From Actinomycetes bacterium (lineage in GTDB: Bacteria > Actinomycetota > Thermoleophilia > Solirubrobacterales > Solirubrobacteraceae), in assembly GCA_021846845.1 (NCBI GenBank), contig JAJZWB010000030.1, positions 1 through 32,464 of the forward strand: DNA of 32,464 bases. Reading direction: 5' to 3'. Made by a program: the position numbers and the translations under genes. The notes beneath the pieces are model-generated. The model was not told the DNA's origin, made no database searches, and saw nothing but the letters and a program-made list of their open reading frames with translations. Below, one piece after another: positions 6,996 through 14,107 of the stretch (position 1 is its first letter; every line of letters begins with the position of its first letter).

Positions 6996-7748
6996 ATGCA
7001 CACCTCAACGGAGCTTCGCAGCGATTCGTTCGAGATCCAGCGGGACGGCGCCGATGTCGCTCTCACGGACGTCCTTGAGGGCTTCACCGCCGCGGACCGG
7101 CTCGGCGTCGTCGTCCGGGAGCCCTGCGGCGCGGTCGGCGCCAGCGGCCTGATTCTCGCGGCCATCACGGCGTTCTACGACGCGCAGAGGCTGCTCTCGC
7201 CGGAGTTCTTCATCTATCCCGACTACTTCACCTTCCAGGTCGGGGCTCCGCTGGGAGACCACTCGATGCTTGACGTGTGGCCGTCCCACAAGGAGGTCGT
7301 CGTGCCCGACGACCCTGACGCGATCCTGGAGGCGGTCAACGACCGCGGGATCACCTGGCTCGTCGTCCCGGAGGGGACGCCGGGACCGGCTCCCACGCAG
7401 CGCGAGGCGCTGGCCAGCGCGCGCAGCCGGATCGCGGGCGCCCTGGCCTACTCGCCGCTCGGTCGCGTGCGCGAACCGGACGTGCGGATCGCGGGCAACG
7501 ACATCACCGAGGGCTACGTGCGCGCCGTGCTTGACCCTGAGGAGCTTCTCAGGACGCTCGGCGACCCGGCGCAGGACCCCTACGCCGCCGTGATCGCCAG
7601 GAGGGCCGGAGAGGCTCCGTCGGAGGCGCGCGCGCGCCTGCTCGCGTCGCGCGATCTGCTGCGGGAGGGCGGCAGGCCGGTGGAGACCTACCGGCGGCTG
7701 TCGCTCGAGCAGGCGCTCAAGCTTCTGACGCCCGGCGCGCGGGCCTAG
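6996..7748 (+). CDS. Uncharacterised 250-aa protein downstream of the operon hairpin
   Basis: The start is supported by an unusually long purine stretch (GGAGGAGAGAGAGAGG) directly before the ATG. I do not recognise the family. The N-terminal half has a VVREPCGAVGASG segment and an aromatic-rich stretch (FFIYPDYFTF), then LDVWPSHKEVVVP and a short alpha/beta-looking region. The C-terminal third is Arg/Glu/Ala-rich and looks helical (GEAPSEARARLLASRDLL). There is no signal peptide or membrane helix. It shares direction with the glutamate synthase-like operon, but a strong hairpin separates them. Role unknown; it may belong to the same pathway by position. Confidence 0.7.
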   Translation: MHTSTELRSDSFEIQRDGADVALTDVLEGFTAADRLGVVVREPCGAVGASGLILAAITAFYDAQRLLSPEFFIYPDYFTFQVGAPLGDHSMLDVWPSHKEVVVPDDPDAILEAVNDRGITWLVVPEGTPGPAPTQREALASARSRIAGALAYSPLGRVREPDVRIAGNDITEGYVRAVLDPEELLRTLGDPAQDPYAAVIARRAGEAPSEARARLLASRDLLREGGRPVETYRRLSLEQALKLLTPGARA

Positions 7749-8102
7749 CGCACGCCGGCCGCCGGCTGTGGCGGTTTTACGCCGCGCCGGTGCCGGGCCG
7801 GTGGCCGCCGGCGGGGCGGTCACTGTTGGACTCCGCGCGACCGCCAGAGCCCAGGGCGCCGGGTAGCCGGTGCCGGCCGGCGGGTGCGCGCCGGTGGCGG
7901 GGCCGGGCGGCCCGCGGCGCAGGGAGCGCCCCGGCCTCAGCCGGGGGTGCGGAGCTGGAGGCCACGTGGGGAGAGACGCTGTGGCAGGCGGGGGAAAAGG
8001 CGCCGGCGGTGGGGCGGGCGGAGGCGCCGGTGGAGCGGGCGGAGCCGGCGACGGAGGGAAGGCCGGCCCAGGGCCGAGGAGGGGCGTGCGCGCGTCGGGG
8101 AA
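7749..8102. other. Gene-free GC-rich spacer between convergent transcription units
   Basis: This stretch separates the rightward 250-aa gene from the leftward permease. It has long open frames only because it is so GC-rich; their products are low-complexity Gly/Arg/Pro peptides. Two imperfect G-rich direct repeats beginning GGCGCCGG lie at 7999-8022 and 8023-8043. Runs of G on the + strand could form G-quadruplexes. Confidence 0.5.
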
Positions 8103-8131
8103 GGGGGCCGGGCCTCGCTGGCCCGGCCCCC
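8103..8131 (-). terminator. Perfect 12-bp hairpin terminator of permease 1
   Basis: Arms 8103-8114 and 8120-8131 pair perfectly around TCGCT, fifteen bases beyond the permease stop on the - strand. Being symmetric, it could also stop transcription arriving from the 250-aa gene on the + strand. Confidence 0.65.
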
Positions 8132-8146
8132 TCCGCGCGCGAGCGA

Positions 8147-9694
8147 TCAGCCGATCGCGAGCGGCATGGAGCTGTCGGACAGCCCCTCCACCCGAACGCC
8201 CATCGCCTCGAAGGCTCTCGCCTCGTCGGCGTCGGGCACCTGCGGGGCCGGCTCACGCCACTGGATCGACTGGCGGTCCTGGACGAGCTTGCGGAAGAAG
8301 AACGCCAGCACGCCGATGAAGACCACGGCGAGCCCGATCAGCGTCTTGCCCAGGCCGTAGCCGTACTTGTTGGCCTCGACCCAGCCGCCCATCACGAAGA
8401 ACGCGAAGTTGGCGGCCAGCACGAACCCGGCGACCGGGAGCAGCACCCCCGACAGCCGGTACGGACGCGGCCAGTTCGCGCGGTCCTTGCGCAGCAGGAA
8501 GAACCCTGACTGGGCGAAGATGTGCGCGACGAAGTAGCCGAGGTTCCCGGCGGCGATGATCGGCAGCGCCCCGTGGAAGAACGTCAGCAGCCACAGGTTC
8601 AGCACCATGTCGAGCGTCATCGCCCGACCCGGCACGTGGCGTGAGCTGAGCACCCCGAGCTGCTTGATCGTCATCCCGTCCTTGGAGACTCCATATAGGG
8701 CTCGGGAGCCGTCCATCGTGGCGGAGTTCATCGACAGGATCAGGCCCGCGACCAGGAAGATGATCATGACGTCGGCGCCCCCGGTGCCGAGGATCCGGTC
8801 GAACGCCGTCACGTAGAACGCGATCGCGGTCGGGTCCTTGGCGATCGTGGCCCCGCCGAGCACGCCGCCCGTGCCGAGCGGCAGCAGCGCGTAGACGAGG
8901 ATCGAGAACGCGGCGGCGGTGATCAGGCCGGTCGGCAGGTCGTGCCGTGGGTTGCGGTACTCCGGCGAGAAGGTCGCGACGGCCTCGAAGCCGTACGAGG
9001 ACCAGCCCATGAAGTACATCCAGGTGATCCCGAGCAGGATGGCGTCGCCGCCGGAGCTGGGGAAGTTGAACGCCAGGTTGGCGCCGTGGAAGTCACCGGA
9101 GAAGTAGCCGCCGAACATCAGCACCAGCAGCGGGATGATCAGCAGCCCGCCGGTGACGTAGCCGACCCAGAGGCCGATCTTCATGCCCAGCACGTTGAAC
9201 GCCCAGACGAACAGGATCACGCCGATGCCGATCACGACCGGCAGATTGAGCAGGAAGTGGGCGCCGCTTGCCTGCCAGGTGCTGCTGGGGAACCACTTCG
9301 CCTGGATCAGCGTCCCGACGACCAGCCCGTTGATCGAGAGGACGCTTGACCACGCGAACCAGTATCCGAACGTGGAGATCGGCCCGACCAGCGCGAAGTA
9401 CTTGCGCCACGCCTCGTGGGCGAACAGCGCGATCCCGCCCGGCTTGGTCGGGAACATCAGCGCCAGCTCGGCGTAGACCAGGTTCTGGAAGAACCCGAGC
9501 AGGACCGAGGCGATCCACAGGACCATCGCGCCGGCGGTGCCGAGCGCGACGACCGAGCCGCCGAGCGCCGCGATCAGGAAGCCCGGGTTCGCCAGGCAGA
9601 CGACGAACCCGTCCCACCACCGCATGCTCTGCAGCAGCTCCCGGTCCTCGACCTCAACGTGTGCGGTCGGGGCCTTCCCGTTGCCGTCATCCAT
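8147..9694 (-). CDS. APC-superfamily amino acid/amine permease 1
   Basis: A 515-aa, strongly hydrophobic protein with about twelve membrane stretches. It has the APC-type first helix (WWDGFVVCLANPGFL), the following GG-x-ALG region and a GWSSYGFEAVATFSPEY loop like that of amino acid permeases. The ATG at 9694 (start MDDGNGKAP) follows AAAGGTGG. The frame stays open further upstream only by GC bias. It is nearly collinear, and very similar by eye, to permease 2 (11189-12736), which has exactly the same length. It follows the zinc-ribbon protein gene in the same direction and probably shares its transcript. The substrate is unknown; the neighbouring amine/glutamate genes suggest an amine or amino acid. 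Confidence 0.87.
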   Translation of the reverse strand: MDDGNGKAPTAHVEVEDRELLQSMRWWDGFVVCLANPGFLIAALGGSVVALGTAGAMVLWIASVLLGFFQNLVYAELALMFPTKPGGIALFAHEAWRKYFALVGPISTFGYWFAWSSVLSINGLVVGTLIQAKWFPSSTWQASGAHFLLNLPVVIGIGVILFVWAFNVLGMKIGLWVGYVTGGLLIIPLLVLMFGGYFSGDFHGANLAFNFPSSGGDAILLGITWMYFMGWSSYGFEAVATFSPEYRNPRHDLPTGLITAAAFSILVYALLPLGTGGVLGGATIAKDPTAIAFYVTAFDRILGTGGADVMIIFLVAGLILSMNSATMDGSRALYGVSKDGMTIKQLGVLSSRHVPGRAMTLDMVLNLWLLTFFHGALPIIAAGNLGYFVAHIFAQSGFFLLRKDRANWPRPYRLSGVLLPVAGFVLAANFAFFVMGGWVEANKYGYGLGKTLIGLAVVFIGVLAFFFRKLVQDRQSIQWREPAPQVPDADEARAFEAMGVRVEGLSDSSMPLAIG

Positions 9695-9795
9695 ACGTAC
9701 ACCACCTTTCGAGTCTTGGTCTGAACTTCGAAGCGGCGGCCGTACGGCTGCGGCCGCGTGCTTCAGCCATCTGTTGTCCACCTGCCCGGGTCCGG

Positions 9796-10239
9796 TCAGG
9801 GCTCTCCACGCAGGGTCCAGCTTCGGCGCCTCGCGATCGCCGCCGCGTAGCGCCGGCGGTGGATCCCCCTGATGAGGCCCCACGTCAGCAGCGCGATCGG
9901 CAGCAGCAGCACGACGCCGGCGGTGTAGCCGCTGAGCGTGAAGAAGGCCGCGCCCGCGACCACGAGCAGCCCCAGGGCCACGGGCAGCGCCCGGAACCTG
10001 AGCTGCAGGCGGCGGATCTCGTTGTACTCGGCCCGGGGGATCCGACCCGTGTCCCAGGTTCGCCCGCAGGTCTCGCAGGTCCAGCTGTCGCCGTGGCGGA
10101 CCCTCTCCCGGTGCCCGCACGAGCAGGTCACCGTGAGCCGGGGCCCGTGAAGGGCGACGCCCGGAGCTTCGTGGCCGATCCGCTTGCGCGGCTCTGGATC
10201 GGCGCCGTCGCGCAGGCGGCGGCGGTATCTAGATGCCAT
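9796..10239 (-). CDS. Zinc-ribbon, two-helix membrane protein 1
   Basis: The 147-aa protein has an N-terminal basic region and a zinc-ribbon-like set of Cys pairs (TCSCG and, about 16 residues on, CETCG). A WDTGRIPRAEYN segment follows, then two hydrophobic helices (from LPVALGLLVV and GVVLLLPIAL) and a basic tail (ending WTLRGEP). The ATG at 10239 aligns exactly with the GTG start of its copy at 13342, and both give 147 aa, so it is preferred over the longer frame from 10308. No ribosome site is obvious. It lies 101 nt upstream of permease 1. I know no function; a membrane accessory or sensor for the permease is a guess from synteny, which is repeated in the duplicated unit. Confidence 0.75.
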   Translation of the reverse strand: MASRYRRRLRDGADPEPRKRIGHEAPGVALHGPRLTVTCSCGHRERVRHGDSWTCETCGRTWDTGRIPRAEYNEIRRLQLRFRALPVALGLLVVAGAAFFTLSGYTAGVVLLLPIALLTWGLIRGIHRRRYAAAIARRRSWTLRGEP

Positions 10240-10456
10240 GGCGGCCGCGATGGTCGATGGGGTCCGGCTGGATCGTGATTCTGCCGTCAGCACCCGCGGG
10301 ACGTTCACGACCGCCGGCCGGGGCGAGACGCCCGGTCGCCTTCGTCGCAGAATCCGCTGTTGCGCAAGTTCGCTCGGTCTGTGAGCTCATTGCCGCTCCC
10401 GTCTCCCTTAAAGCACGGTATGCCACGCGCCGGAAGGCCCCTGCGCGTCGCAACCT

Positions 10457-10485
10457 TTGAACGATTTTGTACAAAGCTATAGCAT
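10457..10485 (+). promoter_or_regulatory. Promoter with TTTGTACAAA operator in the spacer, toward zinc-ribbon gene 2
   Basis: TTGAAC (10457-10462), a 17-nt spacer and TAGCAT (10480-10485) read toward the gene at 10608. The spacer holds the perfect palindrome TTTGTACAAA at 10466-10475, three bases after the -35 and four before the -10. This is exactly the layout of the permease 3 promoter. Leftward transcription toward zinc-ribbon gene 1 may also start near here (TATAGC on the - strand). Confidence 0.6.
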
Positions 10486-10607
10486 CGCGGAGACGGCTGC
10501 GTTGCCGGCCAGGGCCGCCGGCGCCGTCCACGGCGAAACCGGCCCAAACCGATACAATTCATGGGCTCGTCAAACGCATGCGCACCGGCTCGGGAGGGGC
10601 TTGGCTG

Positions 10608-10994
10608 ATGGAGGGAGACTCGGTTCCCAGGAACCTCAGGCACGGACCGCCGATCACGCTAACCTGCGACTGCGGCGAGCGCCGGCAGCTGCGCTACGGC
10701 GAGCGGTGGACCTGCGAGAGCTGCGGCAAGACCTGGAACACGAACCGGATCCCGGCCGAGCAGTACGGCGCGATCCGCGCAACCCAGATCCGCTACCGGC
10801 GGATCCCCGCCGCGCTGAGCGTGCTGGCGCTGGGCTGCATCGTCGCGTTCGTGATCGCCGGCAAGGCGTTCGGCGGCCTCATCATGGTCGCGCTCCTCGC
10901 GACGACATGGACGATGTTCTTCCGCCCGTTCTACCGGCGCCGCTATCGCCGGGCGCTCGCGGACCTGCCGACCTGGAAGATCAAACCCGAGTAG
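10608..10994 (+). CDS. Zinc-ribbon, two-helix membrane protein 2
   Basis: A 128-aa relative of the two other zinc-ribbon proteins here, with CDCGER, then WTCESCGKTWNTNRIPAEQY, then two hydrophobic helices (LSVLALGCIVAFVIAG and GGLIMVALLATTW) and an Arg-rich tail. The ATG at 10608 has GGGAGGGG upstream and begins with a compact N-terminus; the longer open frame from 10467 would translate the promoter. It is transcribed away from zinc-ribbon gene 1 and has no permease of its own downstream. It is more diverged from copies 1 and 3 than those are from each other, so it is probably an older paralogue. Function unknown. Confidence 0.78.
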   Translation: MEGDSVPRNLRHGPPITLTCDCGERRQLRYGERWTCESCGKTWNTNRIPAEQYGAIRATQIRYRRIPAALSVLALGCIVAFVIAGKAFGGLIMVALLATTWTMFFRPFYRRRYRRALADLPTWKIKPE

Positions 10995-11107
10995 GCCGTT
11001 CTCGGAGCCCGTGCCGCGAGGCTCGGCCGGGTGGGGCGCTCTCGGAGGCCGCGCCGGACGGGCGGGGCGCGCCGGGAGGCTCGGGCGGCGGGGGTCGCCG
11101 GTCGGGC

Positions 11108-11142
11108 GGGGCTGCGGGCCCGTCCGTCGAGCCCGCAGCCCC
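11108..11142. terminator. Bidirectional hairpin between convergent zinc-ribbon 2 and permease 2
   Basis: Arms 11108-11119 and 11131-11142 form a perfect 12-bp stem with an 11-nt loop. It sits between the ends of two convergent genes (10994 and 11189), so it can serve both strands. Confidence 0.6.
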
Positions 11143-11188
11143 GGCGCCGGTTCATCTGGAGGTCAGCGCGCAGCCCCCGGCAGCTCCG

Positions 11189-12736
11189 TCACCTCGCGGC
11201 CAGCGGGGCCGACCGCTGCACCTGACCGTCGAGTGCCACGCCCATCGACTCGAACGCTCGCGTGGACTCGGCGTCCGGCATCGTCGGCGTCGACTCACGC
11301 CAGTGGATCGAGGTGTGCTCCTGGACGACCCGGCGGAACACGAACGCCAGCACGCCGATGCAGACCACCGCGAGCCCGATCAGCGTCTTGCTCAGGCCGT
11401 AGCCGTACCTGTTGGCCTCGACCCAGCCGCCCATGACCAGGAAGGCGATGTTGGCGGCGAGCACGAACCCGGCGACCGGGAGCAGCGCCCCCGACAGCCG
11501 GTAGGGACGCGGCCAGCTCGCGCGGTCCTTGCGAAGCAGGAAGAAGCCGGACTGGGCGAAGATGTGCGCCAGGAAGTAGCCGAGGTTGCCGGCGGCGATG
11601 ATCGGCAGCGCGCCGTGGAAGAACGTCAGCAGCCAGATGTTGAGCACCATGTCCAGCGTCATCGCTCGCGCGGGCACGTGGCGGTCGCTGAGCACCCCGA
11701 ACTGCTTGATCGTCATCCCGTCCCTGGAGACTCCGTAGAGCGCTCGCGAGCCGTCCATCGTCGCGGTGTTCATGGACAGGATCAGCCCGGCGACCATGAA
11801 GGCGATCATCACGTCGGCGCCGGCGCTGCCGAGGATCCGGTCAAACGCGCCGACGTAGAAGGCGATCGCGGTCGGATCGCTTGAGATCGCCTTGGTGCCG
11901 AGCACGCCGCCGGTGCCCAGCGGCAGCAGCGAGTAGACGAGGATCGAGAACACCGCCGCCGTGATCAGGCCGGTCGGCAGGTCGCGCTTGGGCTCGTGGT
12001 ACTCGGGCGCGAACGTCGCGACGGCCTCGAACCCGTACGAGGACCAGCCCATGAAGTACATCCAGGTGATCGCCAGCAGCGCCGCGTCGCCGGACGATGC
12101 CGGGAAGCTGAACGTCATGCTGGAGCTGTGCCAGTCGCCGGTGAAGTAGCCGCCGAACATCAGCACCAGCAGCGGGATGATCAGCAGCCCGCCGGTGACG
12201 TAGCCGACCCAGAGGCCGATCCGCATGCCCAGGACGTTGAACAGCCAGACGAACAGGATCACGCCGATGCCGATGAAGATCGGCAGGTTCAGCAGGAAGT
12301 GGGCGCCGCTGGCCGACCAGGTGGTGCTCGCGAACCACTTCGCCTGGACCAGCGTCCCGACGACGAGGCCGTTGACGGCCAGCACGCTTGACCAGGCGAA
12401 CCAGTAGCCGAAGGTCGCGATCGGCCCGATGAGCGAGAAGTACTTGCGCCACGCCTCGTGGGCGAACAGGGCGATGCCGCCCGGCTTGGTGGGGAACATC
12501 AGCGCCAGCTCGGCGTAGACCAGGTTCTGGAAGAAGCCGAACAGGACCGAGGCGGTCCAGAGGACCGTCGCGCCCGCGGTCCCCAGCGCGAGCACCGAGC
12601 CGCCGAGCGCGGCGATCAGGAAGCCCGGGTTCGCCAGGCAGACGACGAACCCGTCCCACCACCGCATGCTCTGCAGCAGCTCCCGGTCCTCCACCTCGAC
12701 CTGTGCCGTCGGGACTTTGCCGGTGCCGTCATCCAT
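11189..12736 (-). CDS. APC-superfamily amino acid/amine permease 2 (duplicate of permease 1)
   Basis: This 515-aa protein has the same length, helix pattern and motifs as permease 1, including WWDGFVVCLANPGFL and GWSSYGFEAVATF. Differences cluster in loops and at the C-terminus (ending APLAAR rather than MPLAIG). The ATG at 12736 corresponds to the start of permease 1, and the upstream AAAGGCGGTGG matches permease 1's AAAGGTGGTG. Zinc-ribbon gene 3 lies upstream in the same direction, repeating the order of the other unit. The intergenic gap carries two 25-bp direct repeats that the other copy lacks. Paralogous transporters beside one catabolic module may differ in affinity or substrate (inference). 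Confidence 0.87.
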   Translation of the reverse strand: MDDGTGKVPTAQVEVEDRELLQSMRWWDGFVVCLANPGFLIAALGGSVLALGTAGATVLWTASVLFGFFQNLVYAELALMFPTKPGGIALFAHEAWRKYFSLIGPIATFGYWFAWSSVLAVNGLVVGTLVQAKWFASTTWSASGAHFLLNLPIFIGIGVILFVWLFNVLGMRIGLWVGYVTGGLLIIPLLVLMFGGYFTGDWHSSSMTFSFPASSGDAALLAITWMYFMGWSSYGFEAVATFAPEYHEPKRDLPTGLITAAVFSILVYSLLPLGTGGVLGTKAISSDPTAIAFYVGAFDRILGSAGADVMIAFMVAGLILSMNTATMDGSRALYGVSRDGMTIKQFGVLSDRHVPARAMTLDMVLNIWLLTFFHGALPIIAAGNLGYFLAHIFAQSGFFLLRKDRASWPRPYRLSGALLPVAGFVLAANIAFLVMGGWVEANRYGYGLSKTLIGLAVVCIGVLAFVFRRVVQEHTSIHWRESTPTMPDAESTRAFESMGVALDGQVQRSAPLAAR

Positions 12737-12781
12737 CACATCCACCGCCTTTCGGGTCTGCGCTTGCACCATGTCGCCGCT

Positions 12782-12844
12782 CGCACCCGCGCGTGCCGGT
12801 GCGACCTCCGGATCGCGCCCGCACCCGCAGGTGCCGGTGCGACC
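12782..12844. repeat. Two 25-bp direct repeats between zinc-ribbon 3 and permease 2
   Basis: Copies at 12782-12806 and 12820-12844 differ at two of 25 positions and are 38 bp apart. Each contains CGCACC...GGTGCG, able to form a small hairpin. They lie in the intercistronic gap of a presumed two-gene transcript, so they could affect mRNA stability or permease expression. The equivalent gap of the sister unit lacks them. Confidence 0.6.
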
Positions 12845-12898
12845 GCCGCCTCGTCACGGGCCCCGGCAGGGTGCCTGGGGCGTCCGTCGTGCGCCGTC

Positions 12899-13342
12899 TC
12901 ACGGCTCTCCCCGCAGGGTCCAGCTCCGCCGCCTCGCGATCGCCGCCTGGTAGCGGCGGCGATGCACCCCCCGCAGCAGGGCCCAGGTCAGCAGCGCGAT
13001 CGGAAGCAGGAGGACCACGCCCTGCAGGTATCCGCTCAGCGTGAAGAAGGCGGCTCCGGCGACGACAAGCAGGCCGAGCGCCACCGGCAGCGCCCTGAAG
13101 CGCAGCTGGATCCAGCGGATCTGGTTGTACTCGTCGCGCGGGATCCGGCTCGTGTCCCACCTCCGGCCGCAGCCCTCGCACACCCTGATCTCGCCGTAGC
13201 GCAGCTTGTGCCGGCGTCCGCAGGAGCAGGTGAGCGTCAGCGGCGGCCCGTGGAGCGCGGTCCCCGGAGCCTCGTGGCCGACCCGCTCCCGCCGCGGCGG
13301 CGCGGTGCCGTCACGGAGACGGCGACGGCGCCTAGCGGCCAC
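12899..13342 (-). CDS. Zinc-ribbon, two-helix membrane protein 3 (duplicate of protein 1)
   Basis: The GTG at 13342 gives a 147-aa protein that aligns end to end with protein 1. The N-terminus is basic (MAARRRRRLRDG), followed by the shared RxGHEAPG segment, TCSCGRR, CEGCGRRWDTSRIPRDEYN, the identical hydrophobic stretch LPVALGLLVVAGAAFFTLSG and the identical tail WTLRGEP. An open frame extends upstream to 13477 but has no better start. It lies 162 nt upstream of permease 2. Retention of both members of the unit after duplication suggests the zinc-ribbon protein and permease act together. The biochemical role is unknown. Confidence 0.77.
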   Translation of the reverse strand: MAARRRRRLRDGTAPPRRERVGHEAPGTALHGPPLTLTCSCGRRHKLRYGEIRVCEGCGRRWDTSRIPRDEYNQIRWIQLRFRALPVALGLLVVAGAAFFTLSGYLQGVVLLLPIALLTWALLRGVHRRRYQAAIARRRSWTLRGEP

Positions 13343-13551
13343 CCGGCCCCCGATCCGCGCCGGGTGCGGCGTGACGTCGCTGACCCGAACCGATCCGCCG
13401 ACGGCGGACGGCCTCGCCGCATGACGACACCGCTCGTGCCGTCGACCATACGGAAGATGCTGAGTCGGTCCCAGCATCCGGGCGCATCTCTGTCCTCGCG
13501 TTCCCTCTCGTGTCGATCGCGTCCGCGCCGCAACACGCTCGGGGAGCGATC

Positions 13552-13601
13552 TTGAGCAGATTGGTACAAGGAGGCTAGAGCATCGCGTGGACGCTTGTCA
13601 A
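13552..13601. promoter_or_regulatory. Promoter region of zinc-ribbon 3/permease 2 with TTGGTACAAG site
   Basis: Leftward, TTGACA (reverse complement of 13596-13601), an 18-nt spacer and TAGCCT (reverse complement of 13572-13577) form a promoter toward zinc-ribbon 3. TTGGTACAAG (13561-13570) lies just past its -10. The + strand also keeps TTGAGC (13552-13557), three bases, the operator, five bases and TAGAGC, which mirrors the promoter at 10457-10485. That suggests the duplication carried a divergent promoter whose rightward gene is absent here. Confidence 0.5.
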
Positions 13602-13639
13602 ACCCCGCGTCCGCGGCGTCCGGCGCCCTCAGACGCCGA

Positions 13640-13669
13640 GGGGCGCGGCCGGCGAACCGGCCGCGCCCC
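13640..13669 (-). terminator. Perfect 13-bp hairpin terminator of the permease 3-usp transcript
   Basis: Arms 13640-13652 and 13657-13669 pair perfectly around CGAA, fifteen bases past the leftward universal stress protein stop. No T-run is present. Confidence 0.65.
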
Positions 13670-13684
13670 CTCCGACGATCCGTC

Positions 13685-14107
13685 TCAGTGGACGATCAGC
13701 ACATCGCAGCCGGCGCCGTGGGACACGGCGTCCGAGACGCTCTGCCCCAGCAGCCGCTGGATCGCCGACAGCTCGCGGCCGCCGATCACGATCATGTCGG
13801 CCGACCGCTCGCGGGCCGCCGCCACGATCCCCTCGGCCTCGTGCCCGAGCGCCTCGATGTACTCGGCGGATAGGCCCTCGCCGTCGAGGTACGCCCGCGC
13901 CTGGCCCAGCTCCGCGCGATGCTCGGCGGCGGTCTCGACCGGGTCCGTCGCGATCGAGCGCGGCGCCGCGGAGGTGACCACCGGGGCCACGCTGGTCACG
14001 ACCAGCTTGGACCCGAGCGCCCTGGCGAGCGTCGCGGCTCGCTCCAGCGCGCGATGCGAGACCTCGCTCTCGTCGTAGGCGACGAGGATCGTCCCGATCG
14101 AGCTCAT
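13685..14107 (-). CDS. Universal stress protein (UspA family)
   Basis: A 140-aa single Usp domain. It has the N-terminal beta strand and Asp (TILVAYDES), a central helix pair and a C-terminal segment IGGRELSAIQRLLGQSVSDAV that occupies the place of the nucleotide-binding G-x2-G-x9-G-S/T loop in an altered form. Its ATG overlaps the permease 3 stop by four bases (ATGA), so the two are translationally coupled. Usp partners encoded with transporters are common and often bind ATP or AMP to tune transport. The altered glycine loop leaves ATP binding uncertain. Confidence 0.88.
   Translation of the reverse strand: MSSIGTILVAYDESEVSHRALERAATLARALGSKLVVTSVAPVVTSAAPRSIATDPVETAAEHRAELGQARAYLDGEGLSAEYIEALGHEAEGIVAAARERSADMIVIGGRELSAIQRLLGQSVSDAVSHGAGCDVLIVH

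Noticed and set aside
7999-8043. G-rich imperfect repeats considered as a CRISPR- or origin-like array
   Set aside because: Only two imperfect units with no spacers, no cas genes, no DnaA boxes and no dnaA nearby; best explained as GC-rich low complexity.
7870-8509. Long rightward open frames with Gly/Arg-rich products
   Set aside because: Composition-driven: low-complexity translation, no supported start, overlaps the terminator and the antisense of permease 1.
8147-13342. Duplicated permease units considered as a composite mobile element
   Set aside because: No transposase, integrase, terminal inverted repeats or target-site duplications were seen at the unit edges; simple segmental duplication suffices.
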